50,059 nt of DNA, taken from positions 1-50,059 of the forward strand of contig RFVO01000006.1 of the NCBI GenBank assembly GCA_009928005.1, in the 5' to 3' direction. Source of the stretch: Chitinophagia bacterium. Its GTDB lineage: Bacteria; Bacteroidota; Bacteroidia; Chitinophagales; Chitinophagaceae. How positions within the stretch are numbered: the stretch's first letter is position 1; the number at the start of each line of letters is the position of its first letter. Both the position numbers and the translations under genes were made by a program. Below the pieces are notes generated by a model. The model was not told where the DNA came from, searched no databases, and saw only the letters and a program-made list of their open reading frames with translations. This document shows positions 1 to 9,288 of this stretch, piece by piece.

Positions 1-164
1 TTCTTATCGATAGGATAAGCAAGTGATTTTAAACCCCAAGGATTTGAGGCTACTGTAGACCCACCATTTTCTTTGATGAAGTCTTGGTATTTTTTCTGAG
101 CAGATTTAAAATCTTCTTCAGATAAAACCGGTGTAAAAATCACCATTAATTCGTAATTGTTCAT
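1..164 (-). CDS. rpsF: 30S ribosomal protein S6, 5' part only
   Basis: This gene runs off the left edge, so only about 54 N-terminal residues are present. The translation from the ATG at 162-164 opens MNNYELMVIFTPVLSEED and continues through a GGSTVASNPWGLKSLAYPI stretch, the S6 pattern of a first beta strand, helix, then the second strand with its WG and LAYPI signature. S6 binds 16S rRNA with S18 in the central domain of the 30S subunit. In Bacteroidota rpsF normally heads an rpsF-rpsR-rplI operon, which would lie to the left of the window. The family assignment is secure despite truncation. The stretch between this start and the nuclease end at 263 holds its likely promoter. Confidence 0.95.
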   Translation of the reverse strand, partial: MNNYELMVIFTPVLSEEDFKSAQKKYQDFIKENGGSTVASNPWGLKSLAYPIDK

Positions 165-252
165 TACTTGAATTTTTTGGTTAAATAATTGGTTTTTCCC
201 AGTGGACATTCCAATTGCTCGGAACGAATCTGCCAAAACAGATTTGGGACGG

Positions 253-262
253 CGAAGGTAGG
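253..262 (-). promoter_or_regulatory. Possible -7 element of the rpsF promoter
   Basis: On the minus strand the bases TACCTTCG lie immediately after the nuclease stop codon and differ from the Bacteroidota -7 consensus TAnnTTTG by one base. A TTTTG lies a little over 20 bases further upstream inside the nuclease 3' end. This would give rpsF a leader of roughly 80-90 nt. Assignment is by consensus only. Confidence 0.35.
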
Positions 263-1254
263 CTATTTCAGTGTATTTCCGCTCAAAATTGGCTTAAAAA
301 TAAGGGCAACCGGGAAATGATCGCTATATCCACCCCTAAACCGGTCTCCATCATAGGTTCTTTTGGGGTAGCCCTGGTATTTGCCCTGGGTTTCAATCAT
401 GTCCGGGATGGTGTAAATGTTGGTTTGTAATTAGTTAAGGAATTATTGTACTGGCTCCAATGCCTACTTAATAAGATTTGATCGAATAGGCTCCAACTGT
501 CTCTAAAGGCAATGCTTCCATAGCCATTTTTAAAAAGAGTAAAAAAGGGGTTTAGAAGTTCCAGACTTTTTATACTTGCATTATTAGGGTTGTCGTTAAA
601 GTCACCCATGACTATAAATTTTGCTTGAGGGTCAATTATTGCAACACTATCCATTATTTTTTTACAAATGTTGGCAGCCCATATCCTTTTGCTATTCGAA
701 AGAAATGAACCACCTCTTCTGCTTGGCCAATGATTCACTAATATATGAACCCACTCTTCATCCAGCCTTCCTTTTACATATAAAATATCTCTTGTTGCAT
801 AATCATTAAAATGTTCTGCGTCGGTTAATGAATAGGGTTTATATTGATAGGGTTCAAAATAGGAGGGGTTGTAAATTAATGCAACATCTACTCCTCGTTG
901 GTCTTTTGAATCAAAGTGCAAATACCTGTAATGGTATTTTTGCAAAATCGGCTCCGCAATTAATTTTTCCAATACCCATTTATTTTCAATTTCTACTAAG
1001 CCGATTATGGCGATGCCATTACTGTTATCCATTTTCCCCATTCCATAAATAACTTTTGCAAGATGATTAGACTTTATAGCGTATGCTTTACTGTTATAAT
1101 TTTTTTGACTATTTGGTGTAAAATCTTCGTCGATGACTTTTAGTTGATCAGTGGTATCATAAAAATTTTCGCAGTTATAAAAGCCTACGATAATACTTTG
1201 AGCAGGAAGTTTAATCAAGATTAGTAAAAAAATGGGTATAAAATAAATTTTCAT
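263..1254 (-). pseudogene. Secreted endonuclease/exonuclease/phosphatase-fold nuclease, frameshifted near its 3' end
   Basis: The protein starts with a signal peptide (residues 1-19, ending LPAQS) and carries EEP-superfamily motifs: FYNCEN (27-30), the metal-binding Glu in LVEIEN (88-91), VNHWPSRRGG with catalytic His175, and VMGDFND (Asp218, Asn220). The reading frame then stops at 397-399 after an unrelated tail. In the adjacent frame, from about 421 down to a TAG at 263-265, the sequence reads NIYTIPDMIETQGKYQGYP, then KRTYDG and GGYSDHFPVALIF, which is the expected C-terminus with the catalytic SDH motif. One missing base at about 420-430 (revcomp TACAAACCAAC; an extra A after AAA restores frame) explains this. 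The gene is therefore broken, or the base call is wrong. It is divergent from the TonB receptor/DUF5689 pair, and such genes often occur together in Bacteroidota, suggesting extracellular nucleic-acid or phosphate scavenging. Confidence 0.85.
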
Positions 1255-1364
1255 ATTAGTTTTCTTTTTGTGTAAGTATATACAAAAGATAAAATCTAAT
1301 TATGCGTATTTGCCGAAAGAATTTGCTTTGATATAAATCACAAATTGAGCATTCAAAAATAAAT

Positions 1365-3803
1365 ATGAGGCCAATTTCCAAATTCTTATTAATAATTTTC
1401 CTATTGCTGACATTTCATTCTACTCATGCTCAAAATGAAGAAGAGATAACAAAGCAATGGGTATATGATGAAAACGAAAGAAACTATAATTGGGTACCCA
1501 CTTTATTAAAATCAAATAAAAACGCGCTAAGTAGTATTTCACAGTTTAATGGCTATATATTTAATTGGACTCCAAGAGGGCAATCATTTAATTACAGCAC
1601 TATAATTGATGGCATTAATTGGGATTCCAATTTAAGTGGATGGAATGCATCTTTTTCTTACACAGGCATGTACAAAATTTTTCATCAAAAAAATGGAGAT
1701 GAAAATTTAGAATATTCTTCTGAAGGCTACAGTAAGAATACTAAAACCAGCTATCTAACTAGTGCTGCCAATTTATTCAAGAGGGGTTGGCAATTGCATA
1801 CAGCCTTTTCTAATGCTTCCTATATGAATGAAGGTGATATTCAATTTAGTAAAGTAGGAAATCATAGTGAATGGAGTTTCCACTCGTTATTGGTTTTTCA
1901 AAATATGCCCAATGGTTTTTCTCCCAGTGGTTTTAAAAAAATTAAGGGGGCCGCACTTAGTATTGATAAAAATTTAAAAAAAAATCAATCATTTGGTGTG
2001 ACCTTTCGGTGGGATAAGGCCTATCAAGGTAAGCAGGCTCCTTCTGTATTAGAAGCTTATAAATTATCTCATCTTAGAAATTATAATCCAAGTTGGGGTT
2101 GGCGTGAAGGGCAAGCTTATTATCCAAATAGTAAATATACAAATGTGCCAGTGCTTTCTATTAGATATGAAAAGAGCTGGAGAGATAAAGCTATATTTCA
2201 AATCAATTTTGGACTTGCTGTTGGAGAACAAGGAAGCTCTCAATTAGATTGGACATCAACAGCAGATCCTAGGCCTGATTATTATCGTTATTTACCAAGT
2301 TATAGCAAGGATAGTATTACACTTAATCAATTAACAAAATGGTTTGAGACGAACCCGCAAGCTTTGCAAATTAATTTCGATCGAATTCAAAAAATAAATT
2401 CGGCTTCCCTTTCAAAAAGATCTTTTTATATTATCAATAAAAATGTCTCTAATATGATTTCAGCTCGTGCATCTTCTATTTATAAATTTCAATTGAATAA
2501 TTATTGGAGTACGAATGTTGGAGTAGAAATTGCTAAAGATAAAATTCACTATTTGAATGTTGTCGATAATTTATTAGGAGGGCAATTCTATTATAATTAT
2601 AATGGCTGGGTGATAGACGATGGTCTTGTAAATAGTTTTCAAAATAATATCCAAAGACCGGATCAGAAAATTAAAGAAGGGGAAAGGTGGGGTCCTGATT
2701 TTGAATTACAATCAATGCAGGTCGTGAGTTGGTTGCAAATTCAAAATAAAAGTCCAAGATGGGAATTCTCTACTGGTCTCAATATTGGTATGGATTTATT
2801 TCAAAGAAATGGGTTGAATCAAAATGGGCTTTTTGTAAGTAATTCATTAGGATCCTCTTCAATTTTCTATTTTCCAAGTCTTGGCTATAAAGGTCAAGTA
2901 TTATATAAATTTTCAGGTCGATTATATGCAAGGTCAATTTTTTTTAATCAGCAATATGCTCCTAATGCTTCTGCTGTATTTTTAGATCCTTCCTTGCATG
3001 CCTTTCAAACACCATTTCTCCTTCCCGTTTTAAAAAATGGAATTGATCTTAGCCTTTATTTCAGAGGTGTAGATACTAAGATAATGCTGAGCGCTTATTT
3101 TCAAAAAGTAAAAAATGAAGCTGAAAAAAAGTTTTTTTATCATGATAAATATGCTTCTTTTGTTTACGGAGTTACAGGACAAAAGGAAAGTATTTATCAA
3201 GGAATCGAGTCGTCCTTAGAGACATTGCTTTTTAATTTATTTCAACTTGAAATGTCCTTTAATATAGGCAGGTATTATATTTCAAATAACCCTCTCTATG
3301 AAATTTTACTAGCCAATGATATTTATAAAGTGGAGTCTGGCTTATTGAAACTAAAAAACCTACCTGCTTCAACAGGGCCTGAAATAACCGAAGCATTTTC
3401 AATACAAATGCAGCCTACTTATTCAACGCGTATATCAGTTACAGGAATTTATGCAGCAAAAAGGGCCATTAGTTTTGATTATTACAGACGTTCTGCTTTA
3501 GTACTTGATCCAATTGTTATACAAAAACTTTATACAAAATTGCACGATGTTGAATATTTGCCAAGTCAATTTGTGTTAAATGCATCTATGTCTAAATCTT
3601 TTAGTCTAAATTATGGTAAACAAAAACTTCCCATTTATTTCAATTTTGGATTCAAAAATTTACTGGGCACACTTATTCCAGTATTGGTTTTTGAACAGTC
3701 TCGTTTCGATTATATTAATTTAAATCCAAGCAAATATCCACTTAAATATTTGTATGACCAAGGCCTTACTTATACTTTAGGAATTCAATTACAAATTCAA
3801 TAA
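1365..3803 (+). CDS. TonB-dependent receptor-like outer-membrane beta-barrel protein
   Basis: An 812-residue protein with a signal peptide (about 1-22, ending THAQ). Residues about 40-100 resemble a divergent plug domain of the Bacteroidota type: a run ending FNWTPRGQSFNYSTIIDGI stands where relatives have a RxRGY...NGIPMND pattern. The rest is aromatic-rich amphipathic beta-strand sequence with family landmarks such as NPSWGWREGQ and LDWTSTADPRPDYYRYLPSY, and it ends in a strand finishing TLGIQLQIQ. There is no N-terminal carboxypeptidase-like domain and no clear TonB box. The DUF5689 gene follows after 6 bases, so the two are cotranscribed. The barrel presumably imports a ligand released by the partner proteins; the substrate cannot be read from sequence. 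The start is the first ATG after an AT-rich divergent leader; no convincing promoter was seen. Confidence 0.8.
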   Translation: MRPISKFLLIIFLLLTFHSTHAQNEEEITKQWVYDENERNYNWVPTLLKSNKNALSSISQFNGYIFNWTPRGQSFNYSTIIDGINWDSNLSGWNASFSYTGMYKIFHQKNGDENLEYSSEGYSKNTKTSYLTSAANLFKRGWQLHTAFSNASYMNEGDIQFSKVGNHSEWSFHSLLVFQNMPNGFSPSGFKKIKGAALSIDKNLKKNQSFGVTFRWDKAYQGKQAPSVLEAYKLSHLRNYNPSWGWREGQAYYPNSKYTNVPVLSIRYEKSWRDKAIFQINFGLAVGEQGSSQLDWTSTADPRPDYYRYLPSYSKDSITLNQLTKWFETNPQALQINFDRIQKINSASLSKRSFYIINKNVSNMISARASSIYKFQLNNYWSTNVGVEIAKDKIHYLNVVDNLLGGQFYYNYNGWVIDDGLVNSFQNNIQRPDQKIKEGERWGPDFELQSMQVVSWLQIQNKSPRWEFSTGLNIGMDLFQRNGLNQNGLFVSNSLGSSSIFYFPSLGYKGQVLYKFSGRLYARSIFFNQQYAPNASAVFLDPSLHAFQTPFLLPVLKNGIDLSLYFRGVDTKIMLSAYFQKVKNEAEKKFFYHDKYASFVYGVTGQKESIYQGIESSLETLLFNLFQLEMSFNIGRYYISNNPLYEILLANDIYKVESGLLKLKNLPASTGPEITEAFSIQMQPTYSTRISVTGIYAAKRAISFDYYRRSALVLDPIVIQKLYTKLHDVEYLPSQFVLNASMSKSFSLNYGKQKLPIYFNFGFKNLLGTLIPVLVFEQSRFDYINLNPSKYPLKYLYDQGLTYTLGIQLQIQ

Positions 3804-3809
3804 TATTTT

Positions 3810-4631
3810 ATGAAAATCAAAACCTCTTTGACTATTTTTATTTCTTCAATATCAGTTGTCATATTATTTTTTTCTGCTGCTTGTTTAAAACAAACCGCAT
3901 ATGCACAGCTAGTTATCGGTAATGACACTGATTCATTAATTAGTATTAAAGCACTTAGAAAATTACATAATATGGGCAGTATTGAACCCATTGTTAAATC
4001 AATGGTTTTGGAAGCTACTATTGTAGCAAATGATGAGCATGATAATTTGTATAAATCTATTAGTATTCAAGATACATCTGGCGGCATACTCATAAATTTA
4101 GATGGAAGTTCATTGTATCAAACTTATACAGTAGGTACAACTATAAGAATCCGTTTACAAAATTTATTTTTAACAGATTATAGAAGAATGTTACAATTGG
4201 TCGCATCTGTAGATACAAGTTCGGGACAATTAGTTACGACTGGAATTCCTGCACCTTTGTTTTCTAAATATATTAAAGTGGTTAAAGAAAATGTCAATAT
4301 AGTTCCAATGATTGTTTCTTATAAAAACTTAGGAGATAGTTTACAAGGACGACTTATTAAAATATCCAATGTTGAATTTTCTGCAGCAGATACTAATTCA
4401 ACCTATGCGGATAAAAAAAATAAAATTGGTGCCAGCAAAAGCTTAAAATTTTGTTCGGGTGGAACAATTTATCTTAGGACTAGTGGCTATGCCGATTTTG
4501 CGGGTATTTCTTTGCCAAAAAACAATGGTGATATTGTTGGCATTTATTCTGTTTACAATTATGAAAAGCAATTATTATTAAGAGACACAAGTGACATTTT
4601 GTTTAGGTCGCTTTGGTACCCTGTTTGCTAG
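3810..4631 (+). CDS. DUF5689 domain-containing secreted protein
   Basis: A 273-residue protein with a strongly hydrophobic N-terminal segment (about 8-32). It contains FFSAAC, which could serve as a weak lipobox, followed by AYAQ, a possible signal peptidase I site. After that comes the DUF5689 pattern: SIKALR, a strand reading VLEATIVANDEHDNLYKSI, SIQDTSGGILINLDG, LYQTYTVGTTIRIRL, and a C-terminal DTSDILF. The family is common in Bacteroidota and is often encoded beside TonB-dependent receptors and secreted nucleases, as here. The domain resembles OB-fold nucleic-acid-binding modules in layout, but its function is not established. It starts 6 bases after the receptor stop. htpG begins 22 bases downstream on the same strand, yet the two are unlikely to be functionally related. 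Confidence 0.8.
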   Translation: MKIKTSLTIFISSISVVILFFSAACLKQTAYAQLVIGNDTDSLISIKALRKLHNMGSIEPIVKSMVLEATIVANDEHDNLYKSISIQDTSGGILINLDGSSLYQTYTVGTTIRIRLQNLFLTDYRRMLQLVASVDTSSGQLVTTGIPAPLFSKYIKVVKENVNIVPMIVSYKNLGDSLQGRLIKISNVEFSAADTNSTYADKKNKIGASKSLKFCSGGTIYLRTSGYADFAGISLPKNNGDIVGIYSVYNYEKQLLLRDTSDILFRSLWYPVC

Positions 4632-4653
4632 TATTGTGCTAAACAACAGAACT

Positions 4654-6528
4654 ATGCAAAAAGGTCAAATAAGAGTTCAGACAGAGAACATCTTTCCCAT
4701 CATTAAAAAATTCCTTTACAGCGACCACGAAATATTTTTACGTGAGTTAGTAAGTAACGCTGTAGATGCTTCCCAAAAACTAAAAACATTAAGCTCAAAA
4801 GGCGAAGTGAAAGGCGATATAGGTAACCTTAGAGTAGATGTAATTTTAGATGCCAAAGAAAAAACATTGACCATTATGGACAATGGTATTGGTATGTCAT
4901 CTGAAGAAGTAGATAAATACATTAACCAAGTAGCCTTCAGTGGTGCAGAAGAATTTGTAAACAAATACAAAGACGCCAGCATTATTGGTCATTTTGGTTT
5001 AGGTTTTTATAGCGCCTTCATGGTGAGTAGCAAAGTAGATATTTATTCTAAAAGCCATAAGGATGCACCAGGTGTTTTCTGGAGCTGCGATGGTAGCACT
5101 GAATATGAATTATATGAAGTAGACTATAGCGCACGTGGAACAAAAATAGTTTTACATATTAACGAAGAGAGTGCAGAGTTTTTAGAAGCACACCGTGTAA
5201 AATCTATTTTAGAGCGTTTCTGTAAATTCTTGCCAGTAGCTATTTATTTTACCGATGCGAATGCGGAGAAAAAAGAGGCCAAGAGCGAGGACGGTAAAGC
5301 GGCTGAAGCTGAGCTTGAAAAAACAATTAATAATACTAATCCTTTATGGATTCGTAAGCCTGCCGATTTAACCAAAGAAGACTACGAGAATTTTTATAAA
5401 GAATTATATCCCTTTGGTGAAACCCCTTTATTTTGGATTCACTTAAATGTAGATTATCCATTTAATTTAACGGGTATATTATACTTCCCAAAAATTAAGC
5501 AAAGCTTTGAAATTCAAAAGGACAAAATTCAGTTGTATTGCAACCAAGTATTTGTAACCGATGAAGTGAAAGATATTGTACCAGAGTTTTTAATGTTATT
5601 ACATGGTGTTATTGATAGCCCAGATATTCCATTAAATGTAAGTCGTAGCTATTTACAAGGCGACCCTAATGTGAAAAAAATTAATGCACACATTACTAAA
5701 AAAGTAGCTGATAAATTAGAGGAGATATTTAATTCTGATAGAAAGTCCTTTGAAGAAAAATGGGAGAGCTTAGGTTTATTCGTTAAATATGGTATGATCA
5801 CCGACGATAAGTTCTTAGACAAAGCCAATAAGTTTTTAATATTAGAAGACGCAGCTGCTGCAGGAACTTTCTATACTTTAGATGAGTACAAAAAAGCAAC
5901 CGAGTCAAATCAAAAAAATAAAGACGGCAAACAAGTATTGTTATATACCACTAACCCGGTTGGGCAAGATGCTTTTATACAAGCTGCAGTGGGTAAGGGA
6001 TACAAGGTAATTAAATTAGAAACCATGGTAGACGCCGCCTTCATTAATAATGTGGAAATGAAATGGGAAGGTGTACAATTTGTGAGAGTGGATGCAGATG
6101 TGGTAGACAACTTAATTGACAAACAAGAAAACGTTGATTCTGTTTTATCTAAAGAGGAAGTAGAACAAGCAAAAAAATTATTTGAATTCCAAATTCCTGA
6201 AACAACTATTACTGTTGAAGTGAAAGGCCTTAGCCAAGACGCTGCTCCAGTAATTGCAACACGCCCTGAATTTATGCGTCGTATGAAAGATATGGCCAGC
6301 ATGGGCGGGGGAGGTATGACTGCATTTTATGCGCAAATGCCCGATGAAGTGCACTTGACTATTAATGGCAACCACTCTATTTTCCAATCTTTATTAAATG
6401 AGCCTGATGTTGAAAAGCAACAAAAGCAAGCCCGCAACTTAGCAGACTTAGCCTTGCTTTCTCAAGGTTTATTAAAAGGAGCAGAGCTCACAAACTTTAT
6501 TAATAGAAGTGTTGATTTATTAAAATAA
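4654..6528 (+). CDS. htpG: Molecular chaperone HtpG (Hsp90)
   Basis: A 624-residue Hsp90. The N-terminal GHKL ATPase domain is complete: FLRELVSNAVDASQKLK (catalytic Glu and Asn), IMDNGIGMS, and HFGLGFYSAFMVS. The middle domain contains NVSRSYLQGD with its catalytic Arg. The C-terminal dimerisation part includes a Gly-Met-rich segment, MASMGGGGM, and ends in a helical region. The chosen ATG gives MQKGQIRVQTENIFPIIKK, matching the family start; an upstream extension to 4591 would overlap the DUF5689 gene and has no homologous look. No clear TAnnTTTG promoter was found, so transcription may start inside the upstream gene. Expression ends at the strong hairpin at 6547-6578. HtpG remodels client proteins in the cytosol together with the DnaK system. 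Confidence 0.97.
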   Translation: MQKGQIRVQTENIFPIIKKFLYSDHEIFLRELVSNAVDASQKLKTLSSKGEVKGDIGNLRVDVILDAKEKTLTIMDNGIGMSSEEVDKYINQVAFSGAEEFVNKYKDASIIGHFGLGFYSAFMVSSKVDIYSKSHKDAPGVFWSCDGSTEYELYEVDYSARGTKIVLHINEESAEFLEAHRVKSILERFCKFLPVAIYFTDANAEKKEAKSEDGKAAEAELEKTINNTNPLWIRKPADLTKEDYENFYKELYPFGETPLFWIHLNVDYPFNLTGILYFPKIKQSFEIQKDKIQLYCNQVFVTDEVKDIVPEFLMLLHGVIDSPDIPLNVSRSYLQGDPNVKKINAHITKKVADKLEEIFNSDRKSFEEKWESLGLFVKYGMITDDKFLDKANKFLILEDAAAAGTFYTLDEYKKATESNQKNKDGKQVLLYTTNPVGQDAFIQAAVGKGYKVIKLETMVDAAFINNVEMKWEGVQFVRVDADVVDNLIDKQENVDSVLSKEEVEQAKKLFEFQIPETTITVEVKGLSQDAAPVIATRPEFMRRMKDMASMGGGGMTAFYAQMPDEVHLTINGNHSIFQSLLNEPDVEKQQKQARNLADLALLSQGLLKGAELTNFINRSVDLLK

Positions 6529-6546
6529 TTGAACTTTGATATAACT

Positions 6547-6578
6547 AAAAAGGCGTTCAGATTTGAACGCCTTTTTTT
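6547..6578. terminator. Bidirectional rho-independent terminator between htpG and recJ
   Basis: A perfect 8-bp stem, GGCGTTCA (6552-6559) with TGAACGCC (6564-6571), has a 4-base loop. It is followed by seven T on the plus strand and preceded by a run of A, so it also works for the convergent recJ operon on the minus strand. Confidence 0.93.
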
Positions 6579-6593
6579 ATGCTTACTTGTTTT

Positions 6594-8303
6594 TTAGTTA
6601 TTGTAAGAACCGCTTTCTTTTAAATCTAATACTTGCATTTGCACTGTTTGTGTTCCCTGCCATTCATTGAGTTGTAGTTGAAATACTACATCAAAAGGTT
6701 TACCCGATTTAACTATTCCAATATGCTGCGCCATATTATAGCCAATGCCTTTTAATATTTGATTACCCTGAGTAATATTAAAACTTATATGTGCCTCCTT
6801 GGCTAGTTTGCTATAACCCGTATCGTATACATTTTTAGCTAAAAATAAAGGACGCATATTATCTGGTCCAAATGGTTCCATTTGAGTAATAATTTGATAA
6901 AAATTCATATTAATACTATCAATAGGAATGACTGAGTTTATTACAATTTCAGGTATAAGTTGTTCGGGTGTAATTCTTTCAGCTACCGCTTGTTCAAATG
7001 CTTCTTTAAAGGCTTCTAGGTTTTCTAAAGCCAGTGTCATACCTGCTGCGGCGAAATGTCCGCCATATCCTATTAAATGTGCTCTACAAGCATGAAGTGC
7101 TTCATATAAATTAAAGCCAATTACACTTCTTGCACTTCCTGTTACAACATCTCCACTTTGTGTGAGTACAATAGTGGGTTTATAATGTTTTTCTATTAGC
7201 CTGCTGGCCACAATACCCACCACACCTTTATGCCAATGCGATTGAAATACAACTGACGACTTTTTACTAGCATGATTTGGATCTAACTCAATTTCTGCTA
7301 AGGCTTCTTCTGTAATAGTAGTATCGGCTTCTCTTCTATCTAAATTATCTTGTTGTAATAAAGAACCAATGGCCAAGGCTTTTGAATAATCCTTCTCTAT
7401 AAATAATTGTACTGCTTTTTTTGCATCGTCCATTCTGCCTGCTGCATTAATTCTGGGAGCTACTGCAAACACTAAATTCGTAATGCGCATTGGTGTAGTT
7501 TGTTTAGCTAATTCCATTAAGGCTAGTAAACCAGGACAGGGCGACTCATTCACTTGTTGTAAACCGTAATAAGCCAAGGTTCTATTTTCATCTACAATAG
7601 GTACAATATCTGCTGCAATGGCGGTGGCTACTAAGTCTAAATATTCTAAATACGATTCAGCTGGTAATTGATATTTGTCTGCCAAGGCAGTAATTAATTT
7701 TAACACCACACCACAGCCACATAATTCTTTAAAAGGGTAATTACAATCAATTTGTTTTGGATTTAATATAGCAATAGCAGGTGGTAAAATAGCATCGGGT
7801 AAATGGTGGTCACAAATAATAAAATCAATGCCTAATTGTTTTGCATATTCAACTAGCTCAATGGACTTAATACCACAGTCAACAGATATTATTAATTGAA
7901 TACCTGTTTGTTTTGCATAGTCAATTCCAATTTTTGAAACACCATAGCCTTCTTTGTATCTATGGGGAATATAATAATCAACCAGAGGGGTAAGTTTTAT
8001 CAAAAATTGGTACAAGGTGGCGACTGAAGTAGTTCCGTCAACATCATAGTCGCCAAAAACTAAAATCGATTCTTTATTCACCACCGCTTTTTCAATTCTA
8101 TCTACTGCTTTGTCCATGTCCTTCATTAACCAAGGATCATGTAAGTGTTCTAATTGCGGGCGGAAAAATTTTTTAGCAGCATCAAAACTGTCAATGCCTC
8201 TTTGCACTAAAAGTTCACATAAAATAGGATGAATCTTTAATGAATCTTGCAAGGACTGCACGGTTGCAGAGTTAGCTGCAAGTATATTCCATCTTTTTTC
8301 CAT
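6594..8303 (-). CDS. recJ: Single-stranded-DNA-specific exonuclease RecJ
   Basis: A 569-residue 5'-3' ssDNA exonuclease acting in RecF-pathway recombination and mismatch/base-excision repair. DHH-phosphoesterase motifs are visible: GDYDVDGTTS (residues 84-93), DCGI (about 142), ICDHHLPD with the DHH at 165-167, and a DxVA-type stretch LVATAIAADIVPIVDENR. The DHHA1 substrate-binding motif GYGGHFAAAGMT follows, then a C-terminal OB-like domain. Length matches the family. The start ATG shares one base with the stop of the polyprenyl synthase (TAATG overlap at 8301-8305), so the two are translationally coupled in a minus-strand operon. That operon ends at the hairpin downstream. Confidence 0.97.
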   Translation of the reverse strand: MEKRWNILAANSATVQSLQDSLKIHPILCELLVQRGIDSFDAAKKFFRPQLEHLHDPWLMKDMDKAVDRIEKAVVNKESILVFGDYDVDGTTSVATLYQFLIKLTPLVDYYIPHRYKEGYGVSKIGIDYAKQTGIQLIISVDCGIKSIELVEYAKQLGIDFIICDHHLPDAILPPAIAILNPKQIDCNYPFKELCGCGVVLKLITALADKYQLPAESYLEYLDLVATAIAADIVPIVDENRTLAYYGLQQVNESPCPGLLALMELAKQTTPMRITNLVFAVAPRINAAGRMDDAKKAVQLFIEKDYSKALAIGSLLQQDNLDRREADTTITEEALAEIELDPNHASKKSSVVFQSHWHKGVVGIVASRLIEKHYKPTIVLTQSGDVVTGSARSVIGFNLYEALHACRAHLIGYGGHFAAAGMTLALENLEAFKEAFEQAVAERITPEQLIPEIVINSVIPIDSINMNFYQIITQMEPFGPDNMRPLFLAKNVYDTGYSKLAKEAHISFNITQGNQILKGIGYNMAQHIGIVKSGKPFDVVFQLQLNEWQGTQTVQMQVLDLKESGSYNN

Positions 8304-9277
8304 TAAAATTTTCTATCGGTTGTGAATCTTACTAACTCTTCTAAGGCTTCTCTAGCAGGGCTAATAGGAAAAGAGTTTAAGATAAGTAAGGCCTTGTCTC
8401 TATATTCATTCATCTTTTGTTCTGCATATTCAATGCCTCCGTAGGAAACAACATTATCAATCACAAATTTCACTTTTACTTTATCGTTATTATTGTTTTT
8501 AACAATGTAAATAATTTCTTTTTTTAAAGCAGGACTTACTTTTTGTAATATATGAATAAGAGGCAGGGTTAATTTTTTTTCTTTAATATCATTTCCTGTA
8601 GGCTTACCAATTTTTGCTTCTCCATAATCAAATAAGTCGTCTTTGATTTGAAAAGCCATACCCACATTTTCACCAAAATCTCGCATTTTTTGAATAGTCT
8701 CTTCATTATTTGTTACAGAACTTGTTCCGGCAGCGCAACTTGATGCTAGTAAGGATGCAGTCTTACCACTTATAATTTCATAATAAACCGATTCGTCAAA
8801 ATTTAGGTTTCTTGTTTTTTCTATTTGTAATAATTCACCTTCACTCATTTTTTTTACTGCATTCGATAAAATAGTAAGTATGGTAAAATCTTTGTTCTCA
8901 AGAGATAATAATAAACCTTTAGATAATAAGTAATCGCCCACTAAAACGGCAATTTTATTTTTCCATAATGCATTAATGGAAAACATGCCTCTTCTTTCTA
9001 AAGTATCATCTACTACATCATCGTGTACTAAAGTGGCGGTATGTAATAATTCAACTAAAGAGGCAGCTCTATAAGAAGCATCGTTGATTTCGCCATGAAG
9101 TTTGGCTGACAGTAAAACAAGCATGGGACGCATTTGCTTCCCTTTTCGCTTTACAATATATTGCATGATACGGTCTAGCAAGGAAACTCTACTTTTCACA
9201 GCTTCTTTGAAGTGTTCTTCAAAGAGTGCTAGTTCCTTTGCTATTACTTTTTTTGCTAGTTCCATGGTTACCTGCAA
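8303..9277 (-). CDS. Polyprenyl (octaprenyl-type) diphosphate synthase
   Basis: A 324-residue all-helical trans-isoprenyl diphosphate synthase that extends an allylic diphosphate with isopentenyl diphosphate, probably for the menaquinone side chain. The substrate-side motif KGKQMRP is followed by the first Asp-rich motif HDDVVDDTLERRG (DDxxD at 86-90) and the second, FQIKDDLFDYGE, with KKLTLPL beyond. The residue environment before the first motif fits long-chain synthases rather than farnesyl diphosphate synthase, but chain length cannot be fixed from sequence. It starts 11 bases after the phosphatase stop and ends overlapping the recJ start. An alternative ATG lies four codons in. Confidence 0.92.
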   Translation of the reverse strand: MQVTMELAKKVIAKELALFEEHFKEAVKSRVSLLDRIMQYIVKRKGKQMRPMLVLLSAKLHGEINDASYRAASLVELLHTATLVHDDVVDDTLERRGMFSINALWKNKIAVLVGDYLLSKGLLLSLENKDFTILTILSNAVKKMSEGELLQIEKTRNLNFDESVYYEIISGKTASLLASSCAAGTSSVTNNEETIQKMRDFGENVGMAFQIKDDLFDYGEAKIGKPTGNDIKEKKLTLPLIHILQKVSPALKKEIIYIVKNNNNDKVKVKFVIDNVVSYGGIEYAEQKMNEYRDKALLILNSFPISPAREALEELVRFTTDRKF

Positions 9278-9288
9278 TTTAATTGAAT

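Noticed and set aside
215-430. A 71-residue plus-strand reading frame
   Set aside because: It lies antisense to the displaced 3' end of the nuclease gene and shows no protein family features.
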